From NCBI GenBank assembly GCA_015063325.1, contig SVUK01000017.1, positions 1-64,000 of the forward strand: DNA of 64,000 bases. Reading direction: 5' to 3'. The position numbers and the translations under genes were made by a program. The notes below the pieces were generated by a model. It ran no database searches. It was given only the letters and a program-made list of their open reading frames with translations, and was not told the origin of the DNA. Positions 10,301 through 17,718 of the stretch are shown here, one piece after another; the stretch's first letter is position 1; each line of letters begins with the position of its first letter. The stretch is from Oscillospiraceae bacterium. GTDB taxonomy: Bacteria; Bacillota; Clostridia; Oscillospirales; CAG-272.

Positions 10301-10496
10301 TTTGAGCAAAAACAATGGTGTGGTTATAGCAACCGTTCCTTCCGGACAGCTTAAAAAGAAGTTCTTGAAATCGGGATATTACTATTCGGTAGAACAGAAG
10401 GTAGAAAGAGCAAACAGCATGAAAGATAAAATTGCATTGTTTTTCCACAGCGATTCGGAAAAACATATCCAGCTCAAGCCGGTAATAAAGATTTAA
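7386..10496 (+). CDS. large zinc-ribbon and FN3-like scaffold protein
   Basis: The protein has 1036 residues. The N-terminal 300 are helical and begin with a stretch (NYFIAFNIEPTETNVKKIED) that faintly recalls a J-like domain, but no HPD motif is present, so this is only a suggestion. Residues about 313-363 hold three CxxC pairs plus a CPYPEC motif, forming tandem zinc ribbons. A charged helical region (about 390-530) follows, possibly TPR-like. From about 535 to the end the sequence is beta-rich, with Val/Tyr/Trp patterns like fibronectin type III repeats. There is no signal peptide, so it is probably cytosolic. With three Hsp70s nearby it may be a client adaptor or assembly platform. The truncated copy upstream shows this locus has undergone tandem duplication. 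Confidence 0.6.
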   Translation: MAVSKIRTNEELQNPDLNYFIAFNIEPTETNVKKIEDALNEKRKSFTRTVTATSTRLNELKDDINEIMLNDAVYGQASDGSFSYTPKSGGRKQEAEAAKKFYLARAIKMAESLCQSGYIEDIKISELAKRFYVTDKEILEGIAGLLSQGVELKKVVGVKREIAFANFKKMEDHLRTVGKKDLYDFSGLPETATTSELLAKQEALYTEFSKKATDAKSKGGMDLTGIGKVVFKSDAARKEYDVYRKTKVRVWDVLNNFSSSGLSTINDKVFIECIDALRAQAGLSPEEAEKELYAYMTYLKISRESTAKIKIQVCPYPECGKSFISQQGSRVCPNCGKPLEIKCWNCGEPMAFVSISQACPKCGIAPQNQQQFDIALKEFGTILKTPSASEVEIAKVLNQLENIVPGYEQFPDSFTSKAIHTAKEQLEKKKKDDAARDKINEKYVKELQRLIVNKAFFEAQQLIKQLKNEDPTYNTKTFDDKIESALKNSQQMVDVAQKALQSNDETQAVVYASKALEVCCDFPAAIQILKSYPPKAPCNVVAHIVRNSVKLDWQVTGDQNAITYTVIRKIGSAPTNVDDGDIMEKDLSINTFEDVSCVSATAYYYGIFAVRGGVVSSVSVTKDASVLFMDVKNIHQEKVGDSIKATWQAPDNVKAIEVYKRVGVIPPSVKEDGVQLAGSNLNGFHDTDLTDDKNSYLVICKYEYLGKEEYSKGIKVSYTRFRLPCLLQNIAITSAGTANEFHFTCDQPNNGTVKLYTSSKNIEFAFGEADDLSNFAQKCRDLQEINVSVISGNKLYFTIPEASILWLYPVIANEQLYVMSQPILINSVVGIESITAISKNDSVMIEGALNANARNLIAVISPDSFVQSIEKSSDKRTCTADTFRNEKGLYISLKPGIHYITLFAEFNEGGNVFYSRPTPLPEVIDNREKTVVQYALTYTVSTSAPYKTKIDFKADVPLELPEIDLVIGYPKPLSKNNGVVIATVPSGQLKKKFLKSGYYYSVEQKVERANSMKDKIALFFHSDSEKHIQLKPVIKI

Positions 10497-10522
10497 CAAA
10501 ATTAAAAAAGGAGATTTGGCGA

Positions 10523-11146
10523 ATGGTTTTTACAACGGTCGTATCAGATGCATCTGAAAAAAAGTGCTATTATTTACGAGCTTTTCATGAAGACATATTT
10601 CGCCAACTCTCCTTAAAAGAAAGAGAGCAATTGATTCTTTTTACGGCAAACCTGCTCGATCATGAAGTGAATGTAACTTTTGGAGAATGTCCGGATGGTC
10701 AAATGGCTATATTCGACAATGCAAACGGGCTTTTTATTGATCCGCAGCAGTTAATGCAAAATGACCCGGAGATTTCTTTACAATTATATGTATATCTCCG
10801 TAGCAGACTTTCACAAAAGAAGCCGGAGCGTCAAAGATACAAAATAAAAAGCAAAAAGAAAGTTTTAGAGGAATCGCGCCGCCGTCGAAAAAAAGCAAAA
10901 CAGCGCCCGAATCATGACTTAGAGATTATTGTTTTACATCTGATATTGGACGATTTGCTGAAGCTGCGTAAATTTTACGTTGAGGAAAATTTAAGCCTTT
11001 TGGGAATTGACCGACAACTTATGCTTTTAAAACTGACCTATCCGGCATTGCGGGAAAAAATCAATGAGCAGCAGGCTTTGCCGGATGGAAGAATTTCAGA
11101 AAAATTTCTTCTGAGTGAAGCAGAAGAAAGAGGAAGAGGCAGATAA
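10523..11146 (+). CDS. hypothetical protein with very basic central region
   Basis: The protein has 207 residues and is not recognised. Residues 1-95 look globular. Residues about 95-130 are extremely Lys/Arg-rich (SRRRRKKAKQR), suggesting nucleic-acid or membrane-surface contact. The C-terminal part is helical. The RBS AAAGGAG lies 9 bases before the ATG. The stop codon abuts the ATG of the SUKH gene with no gap, so the two are translationally linked. Confidence 0.5.
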   Translation: MVFTTVVSDASEKKCYYLRAFHEDIFRQLSLKEREQLILFTANLLDHEVNVTFGECPDGQMAIFDNANGLFIDPQQLMQNDPEISLQLYVYLRSRLSQKKPERQRYKIKSKKKVLEESRRRRKKAKQRPNHDLEIIVLHLILDDLLKLRKFYVEENLSLLGIDRQLMLLKLTYPALREKINEQQALPDGRISEKFLLSEAEERGRGR

Positions 11147-11680
11147 ATGGGACGATATGCAAATGCAATCGCCAGATGCGAAGATAACAATTTGAAAATT
11201 ATCCTGAAAAAATTGGATTCTTATTCTGATTATTCTTTGTTTTGCCCTGCTACTGGTGTGGAATATAATAATTTCCGCAATTTGTTTGATTCAATCCCAA
11301 ATCAAGTACGTGCATGGTATAAGCTGTTCAACGGCGGTTATTTGTTCGATACCATGTTTCTTTCTACCAAATATTTTGAGGATCATTATCGTGTCCGCTT
11401 GGGTTCTTTTCGAATTTATAATTCGTCAATGGCTCGCAAATTTGCGGAATTGCCGGATGATAAGGCGGTGTTTTCTGTTGCAAGCTTTGGCGATTTTTAT
11501 TGTTTTAATACCGACGGATCGCCGACAATCACGCAATTCAGCGTCACTGAGCATCAGTGCGTTGCTCAATGGAGCAACTTTTCGGTTTGGCTAAATCAGG
11601 AAGTTAACGCTGCGTTGGATTTGGTAGACGAAGAAATCCTTCAACCTTTCAGTATTTATTATCAAAAGGAATCCTTATGA
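11147..11680 (+). CDS. SUKH (SMI1/KNR4-like) family protein
   Basis: The 177-residue protein shows the pattern of the SMI1/KNR4 fold: a helical start, then PNQVRAWYKLFNGGYLFDTM, a later GDFYCFN strand, and a final WSNFSVWLNQE helix. SUKH proteins are best known as immunity proteins for polymorphic nuclease toxins, and some act as regulatory adaptors. It follows the previous stop codon immediately and overlaps the next gene by 4 bp (ATGA). That next gene resembles a degenerate nuclease toxin, so the two may derive from a toxin-immunity pair. Confidence 0.65.
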   Translation: MGRYANAIARCEDNNLKIILKKLDSYSDYSLFCPATGVEYNNFRNLFDSIPNQVRAWYKLFNGGYLFDTMFLSTKYFEDHYRVRLGSFRIYNSSMARKFAELPDDKAVFSVASFGDFYCFNTDGSPTITQFSVTEHQCVAQWSNFSVWLNQEVNAALDLVDEEILQPFSIYYQKESL

Positions 11681-12216
11681 ATAAAAGCGAATGGAATATG
11701 ATAAGGCGGCGCGCTGTTGCGCTTGCATATTTGGAAGAGAAGAAAAAAATCTGTCAGGGAAAAGGATCAAGGGATTGGTCTATTACAGAGCAAGACTACA
11801 TCTTGAAGTTGAATTTAATGCCGAATTTTGTCGCGCAGTTCGTAAGTCCGGAAATTGATGGAAATAGCGGTTGTGTTCAGTTTTTAGAGTGCTGTATGGA
11901 GTATCTGCCGGCGCATAGCGGAACGTATCGCAATCAAAAAACAGGATTTTTTGATGTTGATAATGAAGTTTATCTTCAAAAAAACTGTGTTCCGCTTGTT
12001 TTGCTGTCAGATCCGCAGTATCAAAATACACAGGAAAGCAATCGAAACCTGTTTGCAGGTCAAACCAATCGTTTTGGAGTTAAAGTCTCCGCATCAACGG
12101 CCTCAAGTAATACCCCGGTTTCTCAAAACAAAGAGCGTTTTGGATTGAAGAATACGCAACCTAAAGATAGCGATAATTCTTCTCAAAGCGATAGAAAGAG
12201 CAAATTTGGATTTTAA
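11677..12216 (+). CDS. degenerate HNH-toxin-like protein
   Basis: The protein has 179 residues. The start (RRRAVALAYLEEKKKICQ ... GSRDWSITEQDYIL) and the segment PEIDGNSGCVQFLE ... PAHSGTYRNQKTG follow the layout of GHH/HNH toxin modules from Rhs-type proteins: WT-x-x-E, then the GHH catalytic patch, NIQFL, then an H-x-G-x-(W/Y)-x-N motif. The catalytic GHH patch is not visible here, so the protein is probably not an active nuclease of that type. The C-terminal 60 residues are low-complexity with three FG-containing repeats (RFGV, RFGL, KFGF). Overlap with the SUKH gene supports co-function. The assignment is by eye and tentative. Confidence 0.4.
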   Translation: MNKSEWNMIRRRAVALAYLEEKKKICQGKGSRDWSITEQDYILKLNLMPNFVAQFVSPEIDGNSGCVQFLECCMEYLPAHSGTYRNQKTGFFDVDNEVYLQKNCVPLVLLSDPQYQNTQESNRNLFAGQTNRFGVKVSASTASSNTPVSQNKERFGLKNTQPKDSDNSSQSDRKSKFGF

Positions 12217-12228
12217 GGAGAAAAAAGA

Positions 12229-12693
12229 ATGAGCGATTATTATTATTCCAAAGAGCAATTAACAGATCAATCAATGGGGTGTGACAGTTATGGCGTCGAT
12301 AGTTCACATGAAAGACAAATCGTGGGAGCAGGCGGCGCTGAGTTATACGACAACAAGAATAATTTCAAAGATCCACGCTTTGGAAAGGAAGGGAAAATGG
12401 AAGCGGATCGTGTTTTTGTTGATAAAAATAATAACATTCGTGGCGTGAATTTTAGCAAGGTTGAGAATGGAAACAGAACATTTGCCTGTTCTTACCGGGG
12501 AAGTGACTATAGCAGTATTAAAGCGCAATACAAAAACGATCTTGCAAAAAAGCAAGAAGAAACCTATATGAAAGGCGATGTTAAAAGCGCAAAAGAACAA
12601 TATAAGCTTAATTCAGCGGAAGCAAAGCAAAATCGGGTTGAAAATAAACCTGCCGTGGTATATAACCAGGGAGGAAATTGGCGGAATAGGTGA
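12229..12693 (+). CDS. hypothetical hydrophilic protein
   Basis: The 154-residue soluble protein is not recognised. The N-terminal half is Gly/Asn/Asp-rich with short strands (RVFVDKNNNIRGVNF, NRTFACSYRGSDY). The C-terminal half is charged, Lys/Glu/Gln-rich and probably helical. An AAGGAG site sits 9 bases upstream, and the gene begins 12 bp after the HNH-like gene. Confidence 0.5.
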   Translation: MSDYYYSKEQLTDQSMGCDSYGVDSSHERQIVGAGGAELYDNKNNFKDPRFGKEGKMEADRVFVDKNNNIRGVNFSKVENGNRTFACSYRGSDYSSIKAQYKNDLAKKQEETYMKGDVKSAKEQYKLNSAEAKQNRVENKPAVVYNQGGNWRNR

Positions 12694-12766
12694 AAGCGTT
12701 GTGCAATATTGATCTATAAATTTACATTCTGAAAATTATATTTTGAAAAAAGGAGATATATGCGCA

Positions 12767-13051
12767 ATGACACAAGAAGAAATCACTGCAAAATATAAGG
12801 AAAAAGAAGATCGGTTATTTAAGGAATGGTCATCGGAACGAAACAAGTATGAAGATATGCACGACAAAAAGCAAATATCCGATAAAGAGTATAATGATAA
12901 GATCAACCAATTAGATGACAAATATAAGGAAGATTGTAAAAAGTTGCATGAAGAAGAACGTCAAGAAAGGAATGCAGAGGTTAAGAAACAAGATGAACAG
13001 GAGTATAGAAAAGAACAAGAAATGGGATATCAACCATATCTTGGCCGCTAA
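12767..13051 (+). CDS. small charged coiled-coil protein A
   Basis: The protein has 94 residues and is almost entirely Lys/Glu/Asp/Gln, with heptad-like spacing that suggests one long helix. The ATG at 12767 is preferred because AGGAGA lies 10 bases before it; a TTG at 12743 would place the ribosome site inside the gene. The core (EDRLFKEWSSERNKYEDM, then DKKQISDKEY) recurs nearly unchanged in the gene at 13447. The two paralogues flank a DUF1292 gene. Confidence 0.6.
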   Translation: MTQEEITAKYKEKEDRLFKEWSSERNKYEDMHDKKQISDKEYNDKINQLDDKYKEDCKKLHEEERQERNAEVKKQDEQEYRKEQEMGYQPYLGR

Positions 13052-13111
13052 AATGAATTTTATCAATTGAATCATATATATAAAATTTTCTAAAACAAAA
13101 GGAGAGACATC

Positions 13112-13414
13112 ATGGCATACGACGATCATTATTTGGATCAGGATGATGAGGACATGGGAGATATTATCACTTTACTGAACGCAGATGGCGAAGAAGTAGA
13201 TTTTGAAGAGGTTGCCGGAATTGCATATAAGGGTAATTTCTATGCAATTTTACATCCGGTAGAATTGATAGACGGCATGGATGAGGACGATGCGTTGGTA
13301 TTCCATGTTTCAAAAGGCGCAAATAATGAAGACAAATTTGAAATCGTTTTAGACGAAGAAATTACTACTGCTGTATTTGCGGAATATAATCGTTTGTTGG
13401 ATGAAATGGAATAA
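13112..13414 (+). CDS. DUF1292 family protein
   Basis: This 100-residue acidic protein follows the DUF1292 pattern: an Asp/Glu-rich start, ITLLNADGEEVDFEEVAGI, YAILHPVEL, DALVFHV and a C-terminal EEITTAVFAEYNRLLDE. The family (YrzB-like) is common in Firmicutes and has no firm function. Housekeeping members usually sit with Holliday-junction resolvase genes; finding one inside an accessory cluster is unusual and suggests recruitment. Confidence 0.7.
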   Translation: MAYDDHYLDQDDEDMGDIITLLNADGEEVDFEEVAGIAYKGNFYAILHPVELIDGMDEDDALVFHVSKGANNEDKFEIVLDEEITTAVFAEYNRLLDEME

Positions 13415-13446
13415 ACAAAAAATAAACAAAAGGAGATGAATATACA

Positions 13447-13710
13447 ATGACACCGGAAGAATATGGAGAAAAATACAAGCAAAAAGAAGATCGGTTGTTT
13501 AAGGAATGGTCATCGGAACGAAATAAGTGTGAAGATATGCACGACAAAAAGCAAATATCCGATAAAGAGTATAATAGTAAGATTAACCAATTAGATGACA
13601 AATATAAAGAAGATTGCAAAAAGCTGGAGGAAGAGAAGCGTCAGGACCTTGCGAAAATGAACCAGCAAGCGAATTCGAACGAACAAAAATATGGCGGATA
13701 CAGACGTTGA
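13447..13710 (+). CDS. small charged coiled-coil protein B
   Basis: This 87-residue paralogue of the protein at 12767 differs mainly at both ends. The DNA of the shared core is almost identical, pointing to a recent duplication around the DUF1292 gene. It ends in a polar tail (QQANSNEQKYGGYRR). AAGGAGATG precedes the start. It is probably a helical adaptor; function unknown. Confidence 0.6.
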   Translation: MTPEEYGEKYKQKEDRLFKEWSSERNKCEDMHDKKQISDKEYNSKINQLDDKYKEDCKKLEEEKRQDLAKMNQQANSNEQKYGGYRR

Positions 13711-13928
13711 AAAAGTGGGAGCTTTTTAATATTAGAGCATCTTTTCCTCAATAATGGTAGAAAAATCCTGATCGAAAAACAATCATTCAAAAATGTATAG
13801 CAATCATTCAATGTGATAGTGAAAGAACGCAAAATGGAAAACAGGTGCAATAGATCATTCAAAAGCGCGAAGTCATTGCTGGCGCGGAAACATCGATAAT
13901 TGGTCAAAATGAAAGGTGGATTGAGCAT
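13711..13928 (+). other. gap with three ATCATTCAA repeats
   Basis: This is the longest gap inside the cluster. ATCATTCAA occurs at 13782-13790, 13803-13811 and 13854-13862. No clear promoter was found. AAAGGTGGATTG serves as the RBS region for the next gene. Confidence 0.35.
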
Positions 13929-15488
13929 ATGGGAAAGAGCGTAGGCATTGATTTAGGTACTTTATATTCCTGTATAAGTTTTGCAAATGAAAAGGGTGAA
14001 TTGATAGTTGTCAGAAATCAGGAAGGAACCAACACTACACCGTCTGTTGTATTTTTTGATACCGACGGGTCAACGGCGGTCGTTGGTGAATCGGCAAGAC
14101 CTTCCGCCGCGTTTGCTCCGGATAATCTGGTGGAGTGCATTAAGTCGCAGATGGGGACGAATGACTACATGGTCAATATTATGGGGAACGATTATTCTCC
14201 GACTGTTATTTCGTCAATTATTTTGCGCAAACTGAAGGAAGATGCAGAGACGTATATGGGTGAGCCGATCGAGGGGTGTGTAATTACTTGCCCGGCTTAC
14301 TTTGGAACAATTGCAAAGGCAGCCACACTGGAAGCGGCAAAGGTCGCGGATCTGAACGTTTGCAGCATTGTCGACGAGCCAACGGCAGCGGCAGTTGCCT
14401 ATACTTATATCCGGCATATTGACACGGATAAAACGATTTTGATTTATGACCTCGGGGGTACTTTTAATTGTACGCTTTTGAAAATCAATTTTGTAGACGG
14501 TCAGCAGAAAGTTGATGTCGTTGCTTCTAACGGCGATCCGTTCCTGGGCGGCAAAGACTGGGACGATGCGTTGATCAAATATGTTGTGGATGAATTTTGC
14601 AGGGCTACTGGAGCAGATCCCGATGAAATGAGACTTGATCCAGAATGCTGGGCAAATCTTTCTATTGATGCCGAAAGAAACAAAAAAAGGCTTACCTCAA
14701 AAGAATCGGTCAAGATGAAAGTTGAATTCAACGGTGAGAAACAGTTGATTGAGATTACGAGAGATACCTTTGACAGCATTACCGAGCACTTGCTGCAAAA
14801 GACGATTTCGCTTGCCAACGAAATGTTTGCAAAAGAAAATCGCTCGATTGATGAAGTTGATGAAATCATTCTGGTAGGCGGTTCTACCTATATGCCGCAG
14901 GTTGCCAAGCGGGTGAAGAGCGAATACAATAAAGTTATTTACACGTATGAACATGATACGATTATTGCTATGGGTGCTGCTTTAATTGCAAACGAATTTA
15001 CGGATAAGGATCACTTTAAAAACAATGCGGCAAATTCAAATAGTCCTTTTAGATTGGATTATTCAAGGGGACTTTTTTTAGAAATCGGTCATCAGCATTC
15101 AATCATTAATATTGCCTGTCGTGGCGCTTTGATCCAAGGCGAAAAAAGCAGCGAAGGAATCATTGATTTGCGCTATAGAAAAAACGATAAAAACGTTATA
15201 GAATTAACGTTGGCACAAAACCGGGCGAGCTCAGAAGAAGCCACAGAAGAAGATTTAAACGGCTTGTATGCCGACATTTGCTTTAGTGTTGATAATGAAT
15301 GGCTAGATGAAGATCCTTTGAAAATCATTCTTGATTTTAAGCGGTTTACTCCGCATTATGATGAAGAATGGATACACGTTAAAAACGTCAGGCTTAACAA
15401 GGCAAAAAGTCTTCGGGTTCAATGGAAAAAAAGAGCATTTATCGGCTTAAAAAACCAATGGCAAAAAAGATTTAACTTCGATTATTGA
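13929..15488 (+). CDS. Hsp70-like protein 3 with damaged ATPase motifs
   Basis: The protein has 519 residues. Its first 340 are nearly the same as Hsp70 protein 1, but key motifs are altered: GIDLGTTYS becomes GIDLGTLYS (Thr12 to Leu), NEPTAAA becomes DEPTAAA, and DLGGGTFD becomes DLGGTFN, with one Gly lost and the metal-binding Asp changed to Asn. The frame is intact, so this is not simple decay. The C-terminal 160 residues differ completely from protein 1 and look beta-rich then basic. Known Hsp70 enzymology predicts weak or no ATP hydrolysis, so it may be a nucleotide-locked scaffold or decoy. Confidence 0.8.
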   Translation: MGKSVGIDLGTLYSCISFANEKGELIVVRNQEGTNTTPSVVFFDTDGSTAVVGESARPSAAFAPDNLVECIKSQMGTNDYMVNIMGNDYSPTVISSIILRKLKEDAETYMGEPIEGCVITCPAYFGTIAKAATLEAAKVADLNVCSIVDEPTAAAVAYTYIRHIDTDKTILIYDLGGTFNCTLLKINFVDGQQKVDVVASNGDPFLGGKDWDDALIKYVVDEFCRATGADPDEMRLDPECWANLSIDAERNKKRLTSKESVKMKVEFNGEKQLIEITRDTFDSITEHLLQKTISLANEMFAKENRSIDEVDEIILVGGSTYMPQVAKRVKSEYNKVIYTYEHDTIIAMGAALIANEFTDKDHFKNNAANSNSPFRLDYSRGLFLEIGHQHSIINIACRGALIQGEKSSEGIIDLRYRKNDKNVIELTLAQNRASSEEATEEDLNGLYADICFSVDNEWLDEDPLKIILDFKRFTPHYDEEWIHVKNVRLNKAKSLRVQWKKRAFIGLKNQWQKRFNFDY

Positions 15489-15564
15489 AATAAAAATATA
15501 AGGCTTCGTTATAAAAAGGATGTCAATAGTCAAAGTCAGTATTATAAATAAAAGGAGATAGGTT

Positions 15565-16710
15565 ATGAATATTTCAAATGTCGAAGAAAACAATAAATTA
15601 TACCGGTCTTTAAGTGAGGACAAAAAGATTATTTCCGTTGGTTACAGTCATATTGTTTTGAACGAACGCAAAAAAGGAACAGTGGTTGCATTTGGGGAAA
15701 ATGAAAACGGTGAATGTGATATAAATGACTGGAAAGACATTTCATATGTTTTTGCAGGAGATGGCTATACCCTTGGAGTTAAATTTGATGGCACAATTTG
15801 TGTAGCCGGAAATAGCGAAATCAAAAATTTTGAAGGAATTCGCGTAAAAAAAGTCTTTCCGGGATCAAGTTCGCTAATTGCAATTCGGCAAGACGGGGAA
15901 ATCCTTTATTCTAAACAATGTGATGAAATGATTCCGCCATCAATCAAAGAATTTTTAAGTACGGCGAACATTAAGCAAATCATTTATGCAAGATTCTTTT
16001 CCATGAATAATATGTTTGTAAATGCTCCTGTATATGTTTTGCTGGAAAACGGACGTGTTTATCCAATAAAAGGAACTGTTATGGAGGTTGAGGCATGGAG
16101 AGACATTGTTCAAGTTATTATTCACGACAATGTTGACGGCGGTAATACCGTGTTTGGATTAAAAAAGGACGGAACTGTTTTGGCTGCCGGCAATTTAGAC
16201 GAAGAAGAAAAGGTCGTGTCCGAGTGGAAAGATATAATTGGCATATTGGATGGTTCTATATGCGTATTTGGATTGAAAAAAGATGGTACCGTTGTATGTA
16301 CAGGAAAAGAAGCAAAATATGTTTCTGAATGGACAAATATTGTTCAAATTGCAGGAGGTGGATTGACCGCTGCTGGCTTAAAAAACGATGGAACGGTCCT
16401 TTTTTCCGAAGACTACCCTGCTAGTAGTAGTTGGTGTACCGGCGATGAAATCGCGAATTGCAATGATATTATTGCTCTTGATTATGGACCAAATAATATC
16501 GTCGCTATTTCAGCAAACGGAAAGATTTATTGTTGTGGACAAAACATATACGAGCAATGCAATTGCAATGGCACCGTGATTTTTAATGATATTAAAAGTG
16601 TTGTTACATATCAGCGGCAAAGAGATGGGCGGTGCGTATATTGCGGAGGGCGTTTTAAAGGGCTTTTTGTTAAAAAGTGCTCCGAATGCGGGGAAAAGAA
16701 AAATTATTGA
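15565..16710 (+). CDS. RCC1-like repeat protein with C-terminal zinc ribbon
   Basis: The protein has 381 residues. It has about six repeats of the form GVKFDGTICVAGN, GLKKDGTVLAAGN, GLKKDGTVVCTGK and GLKNDGTVLFSED, each followed by a W-x-(D/N)-I strand. These are typical of RCC1-type beta-propellers. The C-terminus has a CxxC pair (CVYCGG, CSECGE), a zinc ribbon like others in the cluster. Eukaryotic RCC1 is a GTPase exchange factor, and bacterial members are mostly binding propellers. With two GTPases downstream a regulatory role is possible but unproven. AAAGGAGAT precedes the ATG. Confidence 0.7.
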   Translation: MNISNVEENNKLYRSLSEDKKIISVGYSHIVLNERKKGTVVAFGENENGECDINDWKDISYVFAGDGYTLGVKFDGTICVAGNSEIKNFEGIRVKKVFPGSSSLIAIRQDGEILYSKQCDEMIPPSIKEFLSTANIKQIIYARFFSMNNMFVNAPVYVLLENGRVYPIKGTVMEVEAWRDIVQVIIHDNVDGGNTVFGLKKDGTVLAAGNLDEEEKVVSEWKDIIGILDGSICVFGLKKDGTVVCTGKEAKYVSEWTNIVQIAGGGLTAAGLKNDGTVLFSEDYPASSSWCTGDEIANCNDIIALDYGPNNIVAISANGKIYCCGQNIYEQCNCNGTVIFNDIKSVVTYQRQRDGRCVYCGGRFKGLFVKKCSECGEKKNY

Positions 16711-16726
16711 TAAAGGAGTCTTGATA

Positions 16727-17143
16727 ATGAACACAAATAAAATTATTCATCAGTTAAAAAAGGGGAAAGATTTATTTAAAGGAGCCGCGGTCGAATTTGA
16801 AAGCTATGACGAGGATGCAGGCAAACTAACTCTCAATGTTTCTAAAATAAATAATATTCCTGCTTCATTAAATATTTTTTTCAGCTCATATCAACAGGCA
16901 TTATTTATAGATTATAAACCGATTGGGCTTTCACTCCCGGAAGATAAGTTTAGCTCGTTTAATAGTGTGTGTAATTTTTTCGCAGTAAAAAAGAAGGAAA
17001 ATGAATTTGTCTTTTTTCATGCAAATTATATTACCGATGAAAAATATATTGACATTTTGCTGAAGCAGACGCTTGACTATTTAACGTCTGAAGTTTTTGT
17101 AGAACTATTGGAAGACCATTGCACTTCTGGTCTGAGTTTATAA
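16727..17143 (+). CDS. small hypothetical protein, possibly YbjN-like
   Basis: The protein has 138 residues from the ATG at 16727, chosen because TAAAGGAG lies 9 bases upstream; the open frame extends further into the RCC1 gene without a better site. The sequence alternates helix, strands (FEFESYDE, KLTLNVS) and a C-terminal helix. The size and layout recall YbjN/type III chaperone-like folds, but no diagnostic motif is visible. Confidence 0.45.
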   Translation: MNTNKIIHQLKKGKDLFKGAAVEFESYDEDAGKLTLNVSKINNIPASLNIFFSSYQQALFIDYKPIGLSLPEDKFSSFNSVCNFFAVKKKENEFVFFHANYITDEKYIDILLKQTLDYLTSEVFVELLEDHCTSGLSL

Positions 17144-17168
17144 TTTTTCACAACAGGAGGGGGTAAAA

Positions 17169-17588
17169 ATGCTTTTTGGCTTTCAAAAAAAACAAAAGAA
17201 ATTTGATATTGATACAGCATGGATTGTTTTAAAAGATCTTGCAGAGGCAAAGTTGAACAGCAAATGTATTCAATATGAAAAAAATTGTTATTTGGCTCTG
17301 CCTATATACCTTGGGAAATACGGTTGCGTGCTGAAAATAATATTGGATGATAGTGGAGCGATTTATTTCAGATGTTTATTACCTGTAAAGATGCGGCCAA
17401 ATTTATTTAAACTTTCGTGGGCCATTTGGTCTGCTTCTTATGCAAAGTCTGTTCAACGTACAGGATTGGAATTAATAGCCAATCAAACCTGTATGCAACC
17501 GGAAGATATTGATGGAATTGTGGATTATGTGCTTCGCGATTTAAGACATCCAACAACGGAAAAGCAAATAGATGAATGCTTTCAATGA
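17169..17588 (+). CDS. small hypothetical protein, possibly YbjN-like
   Basis: This 139-residue soluble protein begins with a basic helix and has strands around LPIYLGKYGCVLKIILDDSG and IYFRCLLP, then a C-terminal helix. The overall shape resembles the preceding protein, so the two may be diverged relatives. AGGAGGGGG precedes the ATG. Function unknown. Confidence 0.45.
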   Translation: MLFGFQKKQKKFDIDTAWIVLKDLAEAKLNSKCIQYEKNCYLALPIYLGKYGCVLKIILDDSGAIYFRCLLPVKMRPNLFKLSWAIWSASYAKSVQRTGLELIANQTCMQPEDIDGIVDYVLRDLRHPTTEKQIDECFQ

Positions 17589-17718
17589 GCGAACAATGGG
17601 GTCGATATGTCGAGAGAAATTAATGTGACAATTAATTGTGCCAATTCAAGCAATCGATATCAGGCTTTCTTTGAAGAAAAACAGCCAAGCAAAAGTTATA
17701 GAAAAGGAGATTAAACTC

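Noticed and set aside
13782..13862. CRISPR array
   Set aside because: Repeats are only 9 bp and irregularly spaced; no cas genes in the window.
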